A stretch of 64,000 bases of DNA, taken from contig JADJCM010000002.1 of NCBI GenBank assembly GCA_016703225.1, positions 1 through 64,000 of the forward strand. The letters run 5' to 3'. A program made the translations under genes and the position numbers. Shown here in pieces: positions 1 through 8,104 of the stretch. Every line of letters begins with the position of its first letter. Positions within the stretch are counted from its first letter, which is position 1. Below the pieces are notes generated by a model. It worked only from the letters and a program-made list of their open reading frames with translations. It made no database searches and had not been told where the DNA came from. This stretch comes from Lysobacterales bacterium (GTDB lineage Bacteria; Pseudomonadota; Gammaproteobacteria; Xanthomonadales; Ahniellaceae).

Positions 1-1671
1 CCTGCACGAACGATAGCTCACCGGGCTGCTAACCGCGCGCGCCGCCTGTGCTCCGCCGACAATATCTGGCGTTTTGACATGCCGCCTTCGGCACGACGCT
101 GGCGGTGGCCTACCTGGATCTCGACGGCTTCAAGAAATCAACGACGCCCAGGGCCACGGGACCGGCGACCGCGTGCTGGTCGAGCTGGCGCAGCGCCTCC
201 TGGGCGGCCTGCGCGCCGGCGACGCTCGCACGGCTCGGCGGTGACCGAGTTCGTCGCGGTCATGCCCGAGCTCGATGGCCAGAACCAGAGCCTGCCCCTG
301 CTCGACCGGCTGGTCGAGGTGGTGTCGCGTCCGGTGGAGATCGGCGAGTTGCAGCTGCTGGTGTCGGCGAGCATCGTCACCTCTACCCGCAGGCGGATAC
401 GACGTTGAACCGGACGCTGGTGCGCCACGCCGACCAGGCCATGTACGCGGCCAAGCAATCGGCAGGGCCGCTACCACCTGTTCGACGCCGAGCAAGATCG
501 CGTGTTGCGCAGCCGTTTCGTGATCGAACAGGTGCGCCGCGCGCTCGAGCGCGACGAGTTCCGTCTGTACTACCAGCCCAAGGTCACCCTTCGCAGCGGC
601 GAAGTGCTCGGCGTCGAGGCGTTGTTGCGCTGGACGGTGCCGGGCGGCGAACCGCGGCTGCCGGACGGTTTCCACCGCAACTCGAGGGGCCGATGCGCGC
701 GGGCTCGCGCTCGGCCAATGCGTGCTGGGATGGCCGCGGCCAGGCGCTGTCCTGGCGCCGACAGGGACCTGCACCTGCCGGTCAGCGTCAACGTCAGCGC
801 CGCGCAGCTGGACCAGCCGCAGTTCGCCGCCGGCCTGTCGGCGCTGCTAGCCGCGCCATCCGGGGCTGCAGCCCGAGGACCTGGAACTGGAAGTACTGGA
901 GACCAGCGCGCTCGCCGACCTCGTCGCACCGCGCGCTGATCTACGACTGCCACCGCATCGGCGTGCACTTCGCGCTCGATGACTTTGGCACCGGCTATTC
1001 CTCGCTGTCCTACCTGAAGCGCCGCCCGGTGCGCCAGCTCAAGATCGACTGCAGCTTCGTCGGCGACCCTGCTCGACGACGCCGACAACCTGGCCATCCT
1101 CGACAGCGTGGGGGCCTGGCGCGCCTTCGCGCGAGGTGATTCGCCGAGGGCGTGGAATCGCTGGACAGGGCGAGATCCTGCTGCGCATGGGTTTGCGAAA
1201 TGGCCCAGGGCTATGCCATCGCGCGGCCGATGCCGCCCGGGGAGCGATCGCGGACTGGATCGCCACCTCGGCGCCCGGACCCGCGCTAGCAACGCCACGC
1301 GCCGATCCGGCGCGAGGCGATCCCGACCCTGGCGCTGCTGATCCGGGCACCGCGCCCGGCTGCGCTCGCTGCAGGCAGCGTGCGTGGTGCCCGGTTGCAG
1401 TCTCGTCCCAGGTCGAGCGCGCCACGCCCGCTGTCGAGCAATGGCTGGCGCGCAGCCCGACGAGCGCGAGACCATCCCGAACTGCAGCGCGCGATCGAAC
1501 TGCATCGCGACATCCACCGCCAGGGCGACGCGTGGCTCGCCGCGCCCGCCGCGGCGAGGCCAGCGCGCCTCGGGTCTGGCCGCGATCGAGCAACAAAGCG
1601 AAGCCCTCGCCCACACCCTCGAAGCCCTGCTCGACCACCCGCACCTAACCCCGCGGGGGTGGCGCAGGTAA
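1..1671 (+). pseudogene. GGDEF-EAL-CZB cyclic-di-GMP enzyme, many frameshifts, 5' end outside window
   Basis: A diguanylate cyclase/phosphodiesterase is spread over all three forward frames in collinear order. The GGDEF part starts at the window edge (a DELTGLLNR-like stretch, then LDLDGF near 115). The signature GGDEFVAV reappears near 238-258 if one extra C is removed. The EAL domain shows EALLRW near 616-633, SVNVSAAQLDQPQFAAGL near 784-840 and DDFGTGYSSLSYLK near 978-1019. After the EAL domain, ELHRDIH and a long helical tail (about 1340-1671) look like a chemoreceptor zinc-binding (CZB) domain. At least ten indels are needed to join the pieces, so no full product can be made as written. 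Either the gene is dead or the consensus here is poor; the similar damage in the next gene favours sequence error at a contig edge. Confidence 0.75.
1624..1670 (+). repeat. Direct repeat copy 1 (about 45 nt, second copy at 2967-3011)
   Basis: The segment reads GCCCTGCTCGACCACCCG followed by a CTAACCCCGCGG-type GC palindrome and GGTGGCGC. It recurs on the same strand at 2967-3011 with a few single-base differences and gaps. Here it overlaps the end of the CZB reading frame; at 2967 it overlaps the end of the mocA-like gene. The two copies bracket the broken DUF3800 gene. Confidence 0.6.
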
Positions 1672-1920
1672 ACGTCGGAGTCGGCAGGGGTCGGACTTCG
1701 CGTTGTCGATGTTCGGCGCAGGCGCCGTCAGGCAGCTTCGATGGCGGGTTTGCTTGGTTGGGGACACCTCTCTGGGCACGCAGCCCTTTTTCGCCTTCGC
1801 CTTGACGCCAGGCTCCGTCGAAGAGACACTGCGACGGCAGGCAAGCAGTGCAAGACCTGTAAGAGGTCGTTGGTTGCAGCGGCAGCCCGCACGGGTGGGA
1901 TCCTCGAACTAGGTGCCACA

Positions 1921-2733
1921 CTACTCAAGACCCTCGGTCAGCTCACGCAGCCGGGGGTCTTTCGTTTCCAGATGCGGCGATGTCGCCAGACCAGAACTTC
2001 AGTCCGTAGCCGACCAGCTTGTTGTGCTGGTGCCGGTAGCCACCCGCATCATTTCAGTTCAGGTAGCGAGGCTCGGTGTCGCCGAACTGGTTGGGGGTTG
2101 ACGGCGGCGAAGGCGCCGGAGGCCACGGCATCCGCCTCCAGACCGGCCATCTGCGAGTGTTGCACGGCACGCACCCTGGTCGGATCGACTGCGGACCAAT
2201 CGATATTGACTCCCGCGTGGGGCTGTCGCACAACCTGACCAGGTAGTCCCGCAAGTCCTCGTAAGACATCTGGCCGCGATTTGAGAAGATGATCTCGGCA
2301 AAGCCGTCGCCTCGATCCCTGAGACGGGTGGTCGCGGCATAGCCAGGAAACGCGCTCAAGCAGCAGGCGGCTGGCATACCGATACAGCTGATGCTTCTGC
2401 GCCTGGAAGGTTTCCGGATCGAGGATGGACGGCAATGGATCAATACACTGACCGTCCGCATTCGACCTTTCCCGATCTCCCGCGCGTAGGCCACCTTCTG
2501 CGCGTGCTGCAGCTTGACCGAAGTGAAGCTGCTGACGCCAAACCGGCCCAATAAAGCGCGCACGGCGTCCATGAGCTTCACCACCTCGGAATCATGCTCG
2601 GACCGAGTGACAACGGCGGACAGCACCAGCCACCGGGAGGAGCCCTCGCCCTTGTCCCTGAACACTGAAGCCCTCATCGCCGGACTCGTCTGGCCAGACG
2701 CGAAAGCTCCAGCGCGCCCGCCTGGTACTTCAC
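1921..2733 (-). pseudogene. DUF3800 protein, several frameshifts
   Basis: A DUF3800-type protein can be pieced together from three minus-strand frames. The N-terminal DESGDEGF motif lies at 2690-2667, followed by GEGSSRWLVLSAVV near 2650-2610. Further on come KLMDAVRALLGRFGV, VSVLIHKP, RLLLERVSWLCRD, IFSNRGQMSYEDLRDYL and AVQHSQMAGLEADAVA, then a C-terminal YRHQHNKLVGYGLKFW near 2045-1998 and a TAG stop at 1923-1921. Most segments are excellent locally but shift frame every 50-150 bases. DUF3800 proteins are common near mobile and defence loci; their activity is not established. The likely start is the GTG at 2733 (VKYQA). A second, intact and unrelated-looking DUF3800 gene lies at 53166. Confidence 0.7.
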
Positions 2734-2966
2734 GAAGCCCGCCAACGGGGCGGCGAACCAGCTTGATAGCTGCCGCTCGAACCAGCGCGTATGCGGTGCG
2801 GGAACCGTGTGGGGCGAGCGAGGGAAGTCGGGGGTGCAGCGCCATGGTGATGAGGGATTCCAGAAGCTCTGCGGTCTGGGTTACCGCGTACGGCTGGGCT
2901 GGCAGCGCGCTGTCAAGGTCACGTCTCTGTGGCAGGGCGTGGGCTTTCGCGCCGACGTAGCCGCAA

Positions 2967-3011
2967 GCCTGCTCGACCACCCGGACCCTAACCCCGCGAG
3001 GTGGCGCGGTA
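2967..3011 (+). repeat. Direct repeat copy 2 (partner of 1624-1670)
   Basis: Second copy of the CCTGCTCGACCACCCG...CTAACCCCGCG...GGTGGCGC sequence. It covers the last codons and stop of the mocA-like gene, so copy 1 may be a fragment of that gene end carried by a duplication or insertion. The interval between the copies (about 1.3 kb) holds the DUF3800 remnant and otherwise nothing I recognise in 1672-1920 or 2734-2966. Confidence 0.55.
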
Positions 3012-3581
3012 GGCGGCGTGGAGGTCGGTGGGGGTGTCGATGTCGATGGCGGCTTCGGGTAGCGGTAGTTGCGTAGTCGTGTCGGATTCGCGCAGCAGCA
3101 GCGGGTTCGCGCCGCGGTCGCCGTGCAGGGTGGCGAGTTCGGCGAACAGGCGGCGCGGGAAGATGGCGGGTACGCCGGGGCTGCCGCGGTAATGCGCGCA
3201 GACGACGCGCTCGGGTGCGATTTGCCAGAGTGCGAGCAAGGGTTGCAAGGATGCCGCGGTGAGCGCGACCTGGTCGGCGAGCAGCACCAGCGCGCCATCG
3301 ATGTTCGTCGGCAGGGCGCGGATGCCGGCGGCGAGGCTGCTGCCGAGGCCCTCCGCCCAAGCCTCATGGTCGATGGCGTGCACGTCGGCGGGCAGTGCCA
3401 CACGCAAACGCTCGCTCTCGCAACCCAGCACCACGAAGGCCGCGCCTGGCGTCAGTGCTGCGGCAAGTCGCGTCGCGTGTCGCAACATCGGCTCGCCATC
3501 CACCTCCGCCAGCAACTTCGCCCCGCCAAAGCGCGAACCTGCGCCGGCCGCAAGGACCAGGGTGGCGAGGTGGGTGCTCAC
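2988..3581 (-). CDS. MobA/MocA-like molybdenum-cofactor nucleotidyltransferase
   Basis: A 197-residue single-domain NTP transferase of the MobA/MocA type. The N-terminal nucleotide-binding motif LAAGAGSRFGGAK is at residues 12-24, and the acidic metal/nucleotide motif VLLADQVAL lies near residue 100. The family includes MocA, which makes molybdopterin cytosine dinucleotide (MCD) for xanthine-oxidase-family enzymes, and CoxC/MocA-like accessory proteins. The window encodes one such enzyme, 4-hydroxybenzoyl-CoA reductase (17240-21110), so cofactor supply for it is a reasonable inference, although the gene is 8.5 kb outside that operon. The GTG start overlaps the stop of the PIN gene upstream (GTGA), so translation is probably coupled. 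The 3' end coincides with a direct-repeat copy. Confidence 0.8.
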   Translation of the reverse strand: MSTHLATLVLAAGAGSRFGGAKLLAEVDGEPMLRHATRLAAALTPGAAFVVLGCESERLRVALPADVHAIDHEAWAEGLGSSLAAGIRALPTNIDGALVLLADQVALTAASLQPLLALWQIAPERVVCAHYRGSPGVPAIFPRRLFAELATLHGDRGANPLLLRESDTTTQLPLPEAAIDIDTPTDLHAAYRATSRG

Positions 3582-3990
3582 GACGCGGCCTCCAGAGCCC
3601 GTAGATAATCGGCCGGATTCATCACCACCACGCGCGCGCAGCGGTCAGCGGGATAGTCGGCGGAATTGCCGGTGACCAGCACTGCGCCCGCCCGTTCGGC
3701 CAGCGCCAGGAACACCGCGTCGTCCGGATCGGGCAGCGCCAATGGCCATGCCAAGGATCCTGAAGCTGCAGGCTGTCCTGGATCAGCACCTCGACCCAGA
3801 TGGGTGGAAAGCCATAGCGATGGAACTTCGGGCGCGCGAGCACGCGGCGATATTCCGCGGTGACTGCCGGGCAAGTCGCCAGTTGCAGCTGGCCTTCGAG
3901 CACCCAATCCATGACCAGTCGCGCCGGCGGCCCTGCGGCACGGATGCCGGCCGAGACGATCACGTTGGTATCGAACACCGCCAGGCGCAC
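3578..3990 (-). CDS. PIN-domain toxin, PIN family (COG1569-like), one frameshift
   Basis: A putative RNase toxin of a type II toxin-antitoxin pair. The first half (GTG at 3990) reads RLAVFDTNVIVSAG and then TAEYRRVLARPKF. The second half, in another frame, reads LPDPDDAVFLALAERAGA and VLVTGNSADY, the usual PIN C-terminal acidic cluster. The frames switch between about 3745 and 3765, so a one-base indel breaks the gene as written. When joined, the length (about 137 residues) and the acidic residues (D at FDTN, E at TAEYR, DD at PDPDD, D at NSADY) fit the family. It follows its antitoxin by 10 bases and overlaps the mocA-like start by four bases. Confidence 0.7.
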
Positions 3991-4000
3991 GCGCGCCCGG

Positions 4001-4279
4001 TCACTTCGCCGCGACGCGCGCGGCTTCGATCTCGGCGTCGATCTCGCGGTCGGTGATGGCAGCGAGTCCCGATGCTTCCGCTTCCCGCCAACTGGCACGC
4101 AGCGCGGCGCGTGCCAAGGCGCGGCGCAGGTCGCGGTCTTCGAGTGCGATATCGCCGAGCGCGGGCACCAGGAAATAGGCCGGTCCTTGTTGGCCCGAGA
4201 GCAGGACGGTTTCGTCGGCGGCGCCTTCCAGCGCCTTGGTGCCGCGCGTACGGAAGTCGCGCAGGGAAACGCATCGCAT
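4001..4279 (-). CDS. Antitoxin partner of the PIN toxin
   Basis: A 92-residue protein starting MRCVSLRDFRTRGTKALEG, the pattern of Phd/YefM-like antitoxins that bind DNA with the N-terminus and neutralise the toxin with the C-terminal helix. I chose the ATG at 4279 because GAGGTGAT lies 7 bases before it; an in-frame extension upstream exists but has no good ribosome site. The acidic, helical C-terminus (DREIDAEIEAARVAAK) is typical. The PIN toxin starts 10 bases downstream. It probably represses its own promoter, as is usual for such pairs, but I saw no clear operator. Confidence 0.65.
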   Translation of the reverse strand: MRCVSLRDFRTRGTKALEGAADETVLLSGQQGPAYFLVPALGDIALEDRDLRRALARAALRASWREAEASGLAAITDREIDAEIEAARVAAK

Positions 4280-4396
4280 GGGGATCACCTCGGCGGCCAG
4301 CGTAGCCAAAACGGCTACGGGAGGAAAGTGCGTGACGGTGGCCGTCTCCCGCCCGGAACCGCCTCGGTCTTCGCTGCCGCGCTCGCGGGGTCGCGC

Positions 4397-5302
4397 TCAG
4401 GGCGCCGGCTGCAGCGCGCCGTCGGGGACGCTGGCGAAGTCGAAGACCGCGCTGAACGGCAGGAAGGTATCGCCGTCGAGCGCGAGCGCGAGTTGCACCT
4501 TGTGGCCGGCCGGTCCCGGCGTGCCGCTGCCGTTGAATGCCTTGTAGAACATCCACCAGCCGCCTTCGGCACGCCGTAGCAGGCTCGGGTCGGCGATCGG
4601 TTCGGCGACCGCGAGGCGCAGCCCCGCTTCCGGTTGCCAGCTGTTGCCGGCGTCGAAGGAGCGGCGGCTGGCGATACCGCCGGGGGCGTTGTAGCAGAGC
4701 CGCAGCGAACCGTCGGCGAGCACGGCGAGTTCGGGAATGCCGGCGCCGTCGATGCGGCTCGCCAGCAGAGTGAACGGGCCGTCGCCGCTGCTGATTGCGA
4801 AACGCACGGCCGGCACGCCGGCGTTGTTCTGTGCCACCGCCAGCAAACGACGGCCATCGGGCAGGCGCACCACGCTCGGGTCGGTGCTGTTGTCGAGCGC
4901 GAACACTTCGCCGTCGATGCTGAAGTTCAGGCCGTCGCTGGAGTGTGCACTGTAGAACCGCGATGGTTCCGGCAGCGGTGGCGGCGGGGTCACGAAGTGG
5001 CCGCGGAAGTAATACAGACGAAAGCTGCCGTCGGGCTCACGCAGCACGTCCGGGTCCACCGCGTCGCCGTCGAAGACGCCGTCGAGCAGCACTTGTTCGC
5101 CGCGCTGCCAGCCGCCATCGACGCGCCGTCCGCGGTAGATGCCGTGCGCGCCTTCGCCGGAGACGTAGTACACGACCAGGGTCGGCGGCGTCTCCAGCCC
5201 GTCGAGAAAAATCTGCGGCTCGCTCGCGGCCTGCGCGCTGCCGCCGCACAGGCATAGCGCGAACACGCAGAGGTTGCGGACGCACTTGCGGATCTCGGGC
5301 AT
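4397..5302 (-). CDS. Secreted beta-propeller glycosidase/sialidase-like protein
   Basis: A 301-residue protein with a Sec signal peptide (hydrophobic VRNLCVFALCLCGGSAQA, likely cut after AQA near residue 26). The rest has repeated blades with D-P-[DS]-V-[LV] cores (VDPDVLREPDGSFRLYYFRG, DPSVVRLPDGRR, ADPSLLRRAEGGWWMFYKA), as in five-bladed glycoside hydrolase and exo-alpha-sialidase-like folds. Blade-start aspartates are present, but I cannot assign the catalytic set or substrate. The start codon follows GAGGCGAC closely. It stands alone: the next gene upstream in the same direction is a thioesterase 63 bases away. Periplasmic or extracellular location is expected. Confidence 0.6.
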   Translation of the reverse strand: MPEIRKCVRNLCVFALCLCGGSAQAASEPQIFLDGLETPPTLVVYYVSGEGAHGIYRGRRVDGGWQRGEQVLLDGVFDGDAVDPDVLREPDGSFRLYYFRGHFVTPPPPLPEPSRFYSAHSSDGLNFSIDGEVFALDNSTDPSVVRLPDGRRLLAVAQNNAGVPAVRFAISSGDGPFTLLASRIDGAGIPELAVLADGSLRLCYNAPGGIASRRSFDAGNSWQPEAGLRLAVAEPIADPSLLRRAEGGWWMFYKAFNGSGTPGPAGHKVQLALALDGDTFLPFSAVFDFASVPDGALQPAP

Positions 5303-5365
5303 GTCGCCTCCGCTGCGAAGTGGATGCGCGCAAGCATACGCCCTCGCCGTGCGCCTCCGAGCGCG

Positions 5366-5806
5366 CTATGCAGCGGGCTGCGGCGGCGGACAGAGCTCCA
5401 GGTAGCGCTGCAACTGTTCGCGCAACTGCGCGCCGATGCTGCGCGGGCGGCCGTGCACCATCTCGATCGCGACCAGCACCGAGCGCGCGGTGAGGCGCAG
5501 TTCGCCGCCGACGCGGCCGTCGAAGCGCAGCGTGAACGAACTGCGGCCGAGTTTTTCGAGTACGACGGTCAGCTCCAGCACCTCGCCGAGCCGACACGGA
5601 CGCTTGAAGTCGCATTCGGTGTGCGCGGTCGGGAAACCGACGCCGTGGGTCAGGATCTGCTCGGCGTAGTTCAGCCCGAGGCAGTGCGTGAACCAGTCCT
5701 CGACCGCAGCCTGGAACATTTCGAAGAAGCGCGGGAAGAACACGTACCCGGCCGGGTCGGTATGGGTGAAGCGCACCGGGGCGCGGTGGATGTAGAGGCT
5801 GTCCAT
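5366..5806 (-). CDS. Hotdog acyl-CoA thioesterase (4-hydroxybenzoyl-CoA thioesterase family)
   Basis: A 146-residue single hotdog domain. Near residues 15-30 it has HTDPAGYVFFPRFFEMF, the loop and helix that carry the catalytic aspartate in Pseudomonas-type 4-hydroxybenzoyl-CoA thioesterases. HTECDFKRPCRLGEVLEL and the C-terminal beta strands follow. The substrate is an acyl- or aroyl-CoA. Given the aromatic-CoA operon 6 kb away, release of trapped CoA from 4-hydroxybenzoyl-CoA or a similar thioester is possible, but the family also includes YbgC-type enzymes with short-chain or lipid-linked roles. It lies 42 bases downstream of the hybrid kinase gene and could be co-transcribed with it. Confidence 0.75.
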   Translation of the reverse strand: MDSLYIHRAPVRFTHTDPAGYVFFPRFFEMFQAAVEDWFTHCLGLNYAEQILTHGVGFPTAHTECDFKRPCRLGEVLELTVVLEKLGRSSFTLRFDGRVGGELRLTARSVLVAIEMVHGRPRSIGAQLREQLQRYLELCPPPQPAA

Positions 5807-5848
5807 GCCGAGAGTTTAGCGGGCGCGCTGGTGCTGCTGGCGGGGGCG

Positions 5849-8104
5849 TCAGGCTTCGTCGAGCGCATCGCGCATCCGCCGCGCCAGCTCGCCGCGGCGC
5901 CAGGGCTTGGGCAGCAGGCGCACGCCGGGGTCGAGGCGGCCGTGGTGGACGATGGCGTTTTCGGTGTAGCCGGAGGTGTAGAGCACCTTCAGCCCCGGGC
6001 GCAGCACGCGCGCGCGATCGGCCAGCTCGCGGCCATTCATGCCGGGCATGACGATGTCGGTGAACAGCAACGCGATGTCGGCGTGTGCCTGCAGCAACTC
6101 CAGGGCCAGTTTCGGATCGGCGGCGAACAGCGGCCGGTAGCCGAGCAGTTCCAGTTGTTCGACGGCGTGGCGCAGCACCATCGCCTCGTCCTCGACCACC
6201 AGCACCACTTCGCCTCGACCGCGCGGCATCGCCTCGACTCGCGGCACTTCGACGGCCGCTTCGCCGACCACGCGCGGCAGGTACAAGCGCACGGTCGCGC
6301 CCTGGCCGGGCTCGGAATAAACCTTGATGTGCCCGCCCGACTGCTTGACGAAGCCGTAGACCATCGACAGCCCGAGGCCGGTGCCCTTGCCCTTGTCCTT
6401 GGTCGTGAAGAACGGCTCGAACACGCGCCCCAGGTGTTCTGCAGCAATGCCGCTGCCGGTGTCGGAGACCGCGATCAGCACGTACTGGCCGGGCTGCACT
6501 TCCGGATTGGCCGCGGCGTAGTCGGCATCGAGCGTCGCGTTCGCGGTCTCGAGGGTCAGGCGCCCGCCCTGCGGCATGGCGTCGCGCGCATTCAGGCACA
6601 GGTTGAGCACGGCGCTGTCGAGTTGCGCGGGGTCGACCAGCGCTTGCCAGAGACCGCCGCCGCGCGACAGCTCGATCCGCACGTGCTCGCCGAGCGTGCG
6701 TCGCAGCAGGGGTTCGAGCTCGGCGAGGCGGCGGTTGACGTCGACCGTGGCCGGTTGCAGCGGCTGCTTGCGCGCGAAGGCGAGCAGTTGCCGTGTCAAC
6801 TCGGCGGCGCGGTGCGCGGCTTCGCCGATCATGCCTGCCAGTTCGGCACGCGCCGGATCGTCGCGCAGCCGGTCTTGCAGGGTTTCGGCGTTGCCGAGGA
6901 TGACGGTGAGCAGGTTGTTGAAGTCGTGCGCGACGCCGCCGGTGAGCTGGCCGATCGACTCCAGCCGCTGGCCTTCGCGCAAGCGCTGCTCGGCCACCAC
7001 TTGGGTGCTGATGTCGGCGATGCCGCCGATCATGCGCAGGGCTTTGCCACTGGCATCGCGCAGCACCAGGCCGCGGTCGAGCACGTGCAACCAGCGGCCG
7101 TCGGCATGTTTGAGGCGATAGCGTGCTTCCCAATAGTCGCGGTCGCTGTCGATCACCGTCTCCAGACTGTCGCTGACGCGCGCGTGGTCGTCCGGATGCA
7201 GCATCTCCAGCCAGCCGGCGAAGCTCGCTTCCGGATCGTCGTGGGGATGGCCAGTAAGCTTGCTGAAGCGCTCGTCCCAGACCAGGGCGCGGGTGGCGAG
7301 GTCGAGGTCCCAGACCGAATCGGTGACCGCCGTCGCCAACAGGCGCAGCCGCTGCTCGCTCTCGGTGAGCAAACGCACATCGCGTTCATGCTGTCCGGCC
7401 ATGCGGTTGAAGGCGCCGGCCAAGCGTCCGAGCTCGTCGTCATGGGTGGGCGCGATGCGGGCGTCGAGCTCGCCGCCGGCGAAGCGTTCGATGCCGCGTT
7501 CGATCGCCCGGATCGGTTCGCTCAGGCGTCGGTAGACGAGTGCGAACGCCCACGCCCCGGCCACGCCAAGCAGCAGCGCCAGGGCCAGGAAACTGCCGCC
7601 GGCCTCGCGCTGCACCGCGCTCCATTGCTGTTGCCGTTCGCGCACCAGGGTGGCGAGGCTGTCGTTGATCATCGCGAAATGGATGCGCAGTTCGCGCGCC
7701 ACGTCCTGGCGCAGGCGCAGCACGCGCGCATCTTCGCCCCGAAGGTCGAGACGCCCTGCCGCGATGGTCTCGAACACGGTGGCGATCTCGCGCAGGTGGC
7801 GGGTGGCCAACTGCGCCTCGGTGCTGTCGTCGGCAGCCAGTTCTCTGGCGAGACGCAGGGCGTCGGCGGCAACCTCGCGTGCGATGGTCGCGTCGGGCTG
7901 GAGCAAGGTGACGTAGTTGGCGCCCAGTCGCATCTGTTCGCTCTCGCCGCTCAGGCGCAGCATCTGCGCCGCTTCGGACATGGCGCTGCGTGCGCGTTGC
8001 CAGTCGCGGGCGCCGAGTACGCCGAGCAGGACCACGCAGAACGCAGCGGCGAGCGCGCTGATCAGCGCGAGCCGTCGCAGGCCGGGCGCAGGCCAGGCGC
8101 TCAT
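5849..8104 (-). CDS. Hybrid sensor histidine kinase (HAMP-PAS-HisKA-HATPase-REC)
   Basis: A 751-residue inner-membrane kinase. TM1 spans residues 12-32, a helical periplasmic region about 33-168 and TM2 171-191. HAMP covers about 192-245 and a PAS domain about 255-375 (MLHPDDHARVSDSLE, then a PAC-like WEARYRLKHADGRWLHVLDR). HisKA has phospho-acceptor His393 in GVAHDFNNLLTVILGN, followed by HATPase_c (N box LNLCLNARDAMPQGG, G box VSDTGSGIAAEHLGRVFEP, GKGTGLGLSMVYGFVKQSGG). The C-terminal receiver domain (about 634-751) has its aspartate in LLFTDIVMPGMNG. The ATG overlaps the stop of the substrate-binding protein gene (ATGA), so the two are made together. The likely ligand sensor is therefore that binding protein, in the manner of TorT/TorS. 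No separate response regulator lies nearby. Confidence 0.88.
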   Translation of the reverse strand: MSAWPAPGLRRLALISALAAAFCVVLLGVLGARDWQRARSAMSEAAQMLRLSGESEQMRLGANYVTLLQPDATIAREVAADALRLARELAADDSTEAQLATRHLREIATVFETIAAGRLDLRGEDARVLRLRQDVARELRIHFAMINDSLATLVRERQQQWSAVQREAGGSFLALALLLGVAGAWAFALVYRRLSEPIRAIERGIERFAGGELDARIAPTHDDELGRLAGAFNRMAGQHERDVRLLTESEQRLRLLATAVTDSVWDLDLATRALVWDERFSKLTGHPHDDPEASFAGWLEMLHPDDHARVSDSLETVIDSDRDYWEARYRLKHADGRWLHVLDRGLVLRDASGKALRMIGGIADISTQVVAEQRLREGQRLESIGQLTGGVAHDFNNLLTVILGNAETLQDRLRDDPARAELAGMIGEAAHRAAELTRQLLAFARKQPLQPATVDVNRRLAELEPLLRRTLGEHVRIELSRGGGLWQALVDPAQLDSAVLNLCLNARDAMPQGGRLTLETANATLDADYAAANPEVQPGQYVLIAVSDTGSGIAAEHLGRVFEPFFTTKDKGKGTGLGLSMVYGFVKQSGGHIKVYSEPGQGATVRLYLPRVVGEAAVEVPRVEAMPRGRGEVVLVVEDEAMVLRHAVEQLELLGYRPLFAADPKLALELLQAHADIALLFTDIVMPGMNGRELADRARVLRPGLKVLYTSGYTENAIVHHGRLDPGVRLLPKPWRRGELARRMRDALDEA

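Noticed and set aside
1..3011. A genuine decayed genomic island at the left edge
   Set aside because: Possible, but the dense small indels with preserved local protein similarity fit consensus error better, and no integrase, transposase or tRNA boundary was seen.
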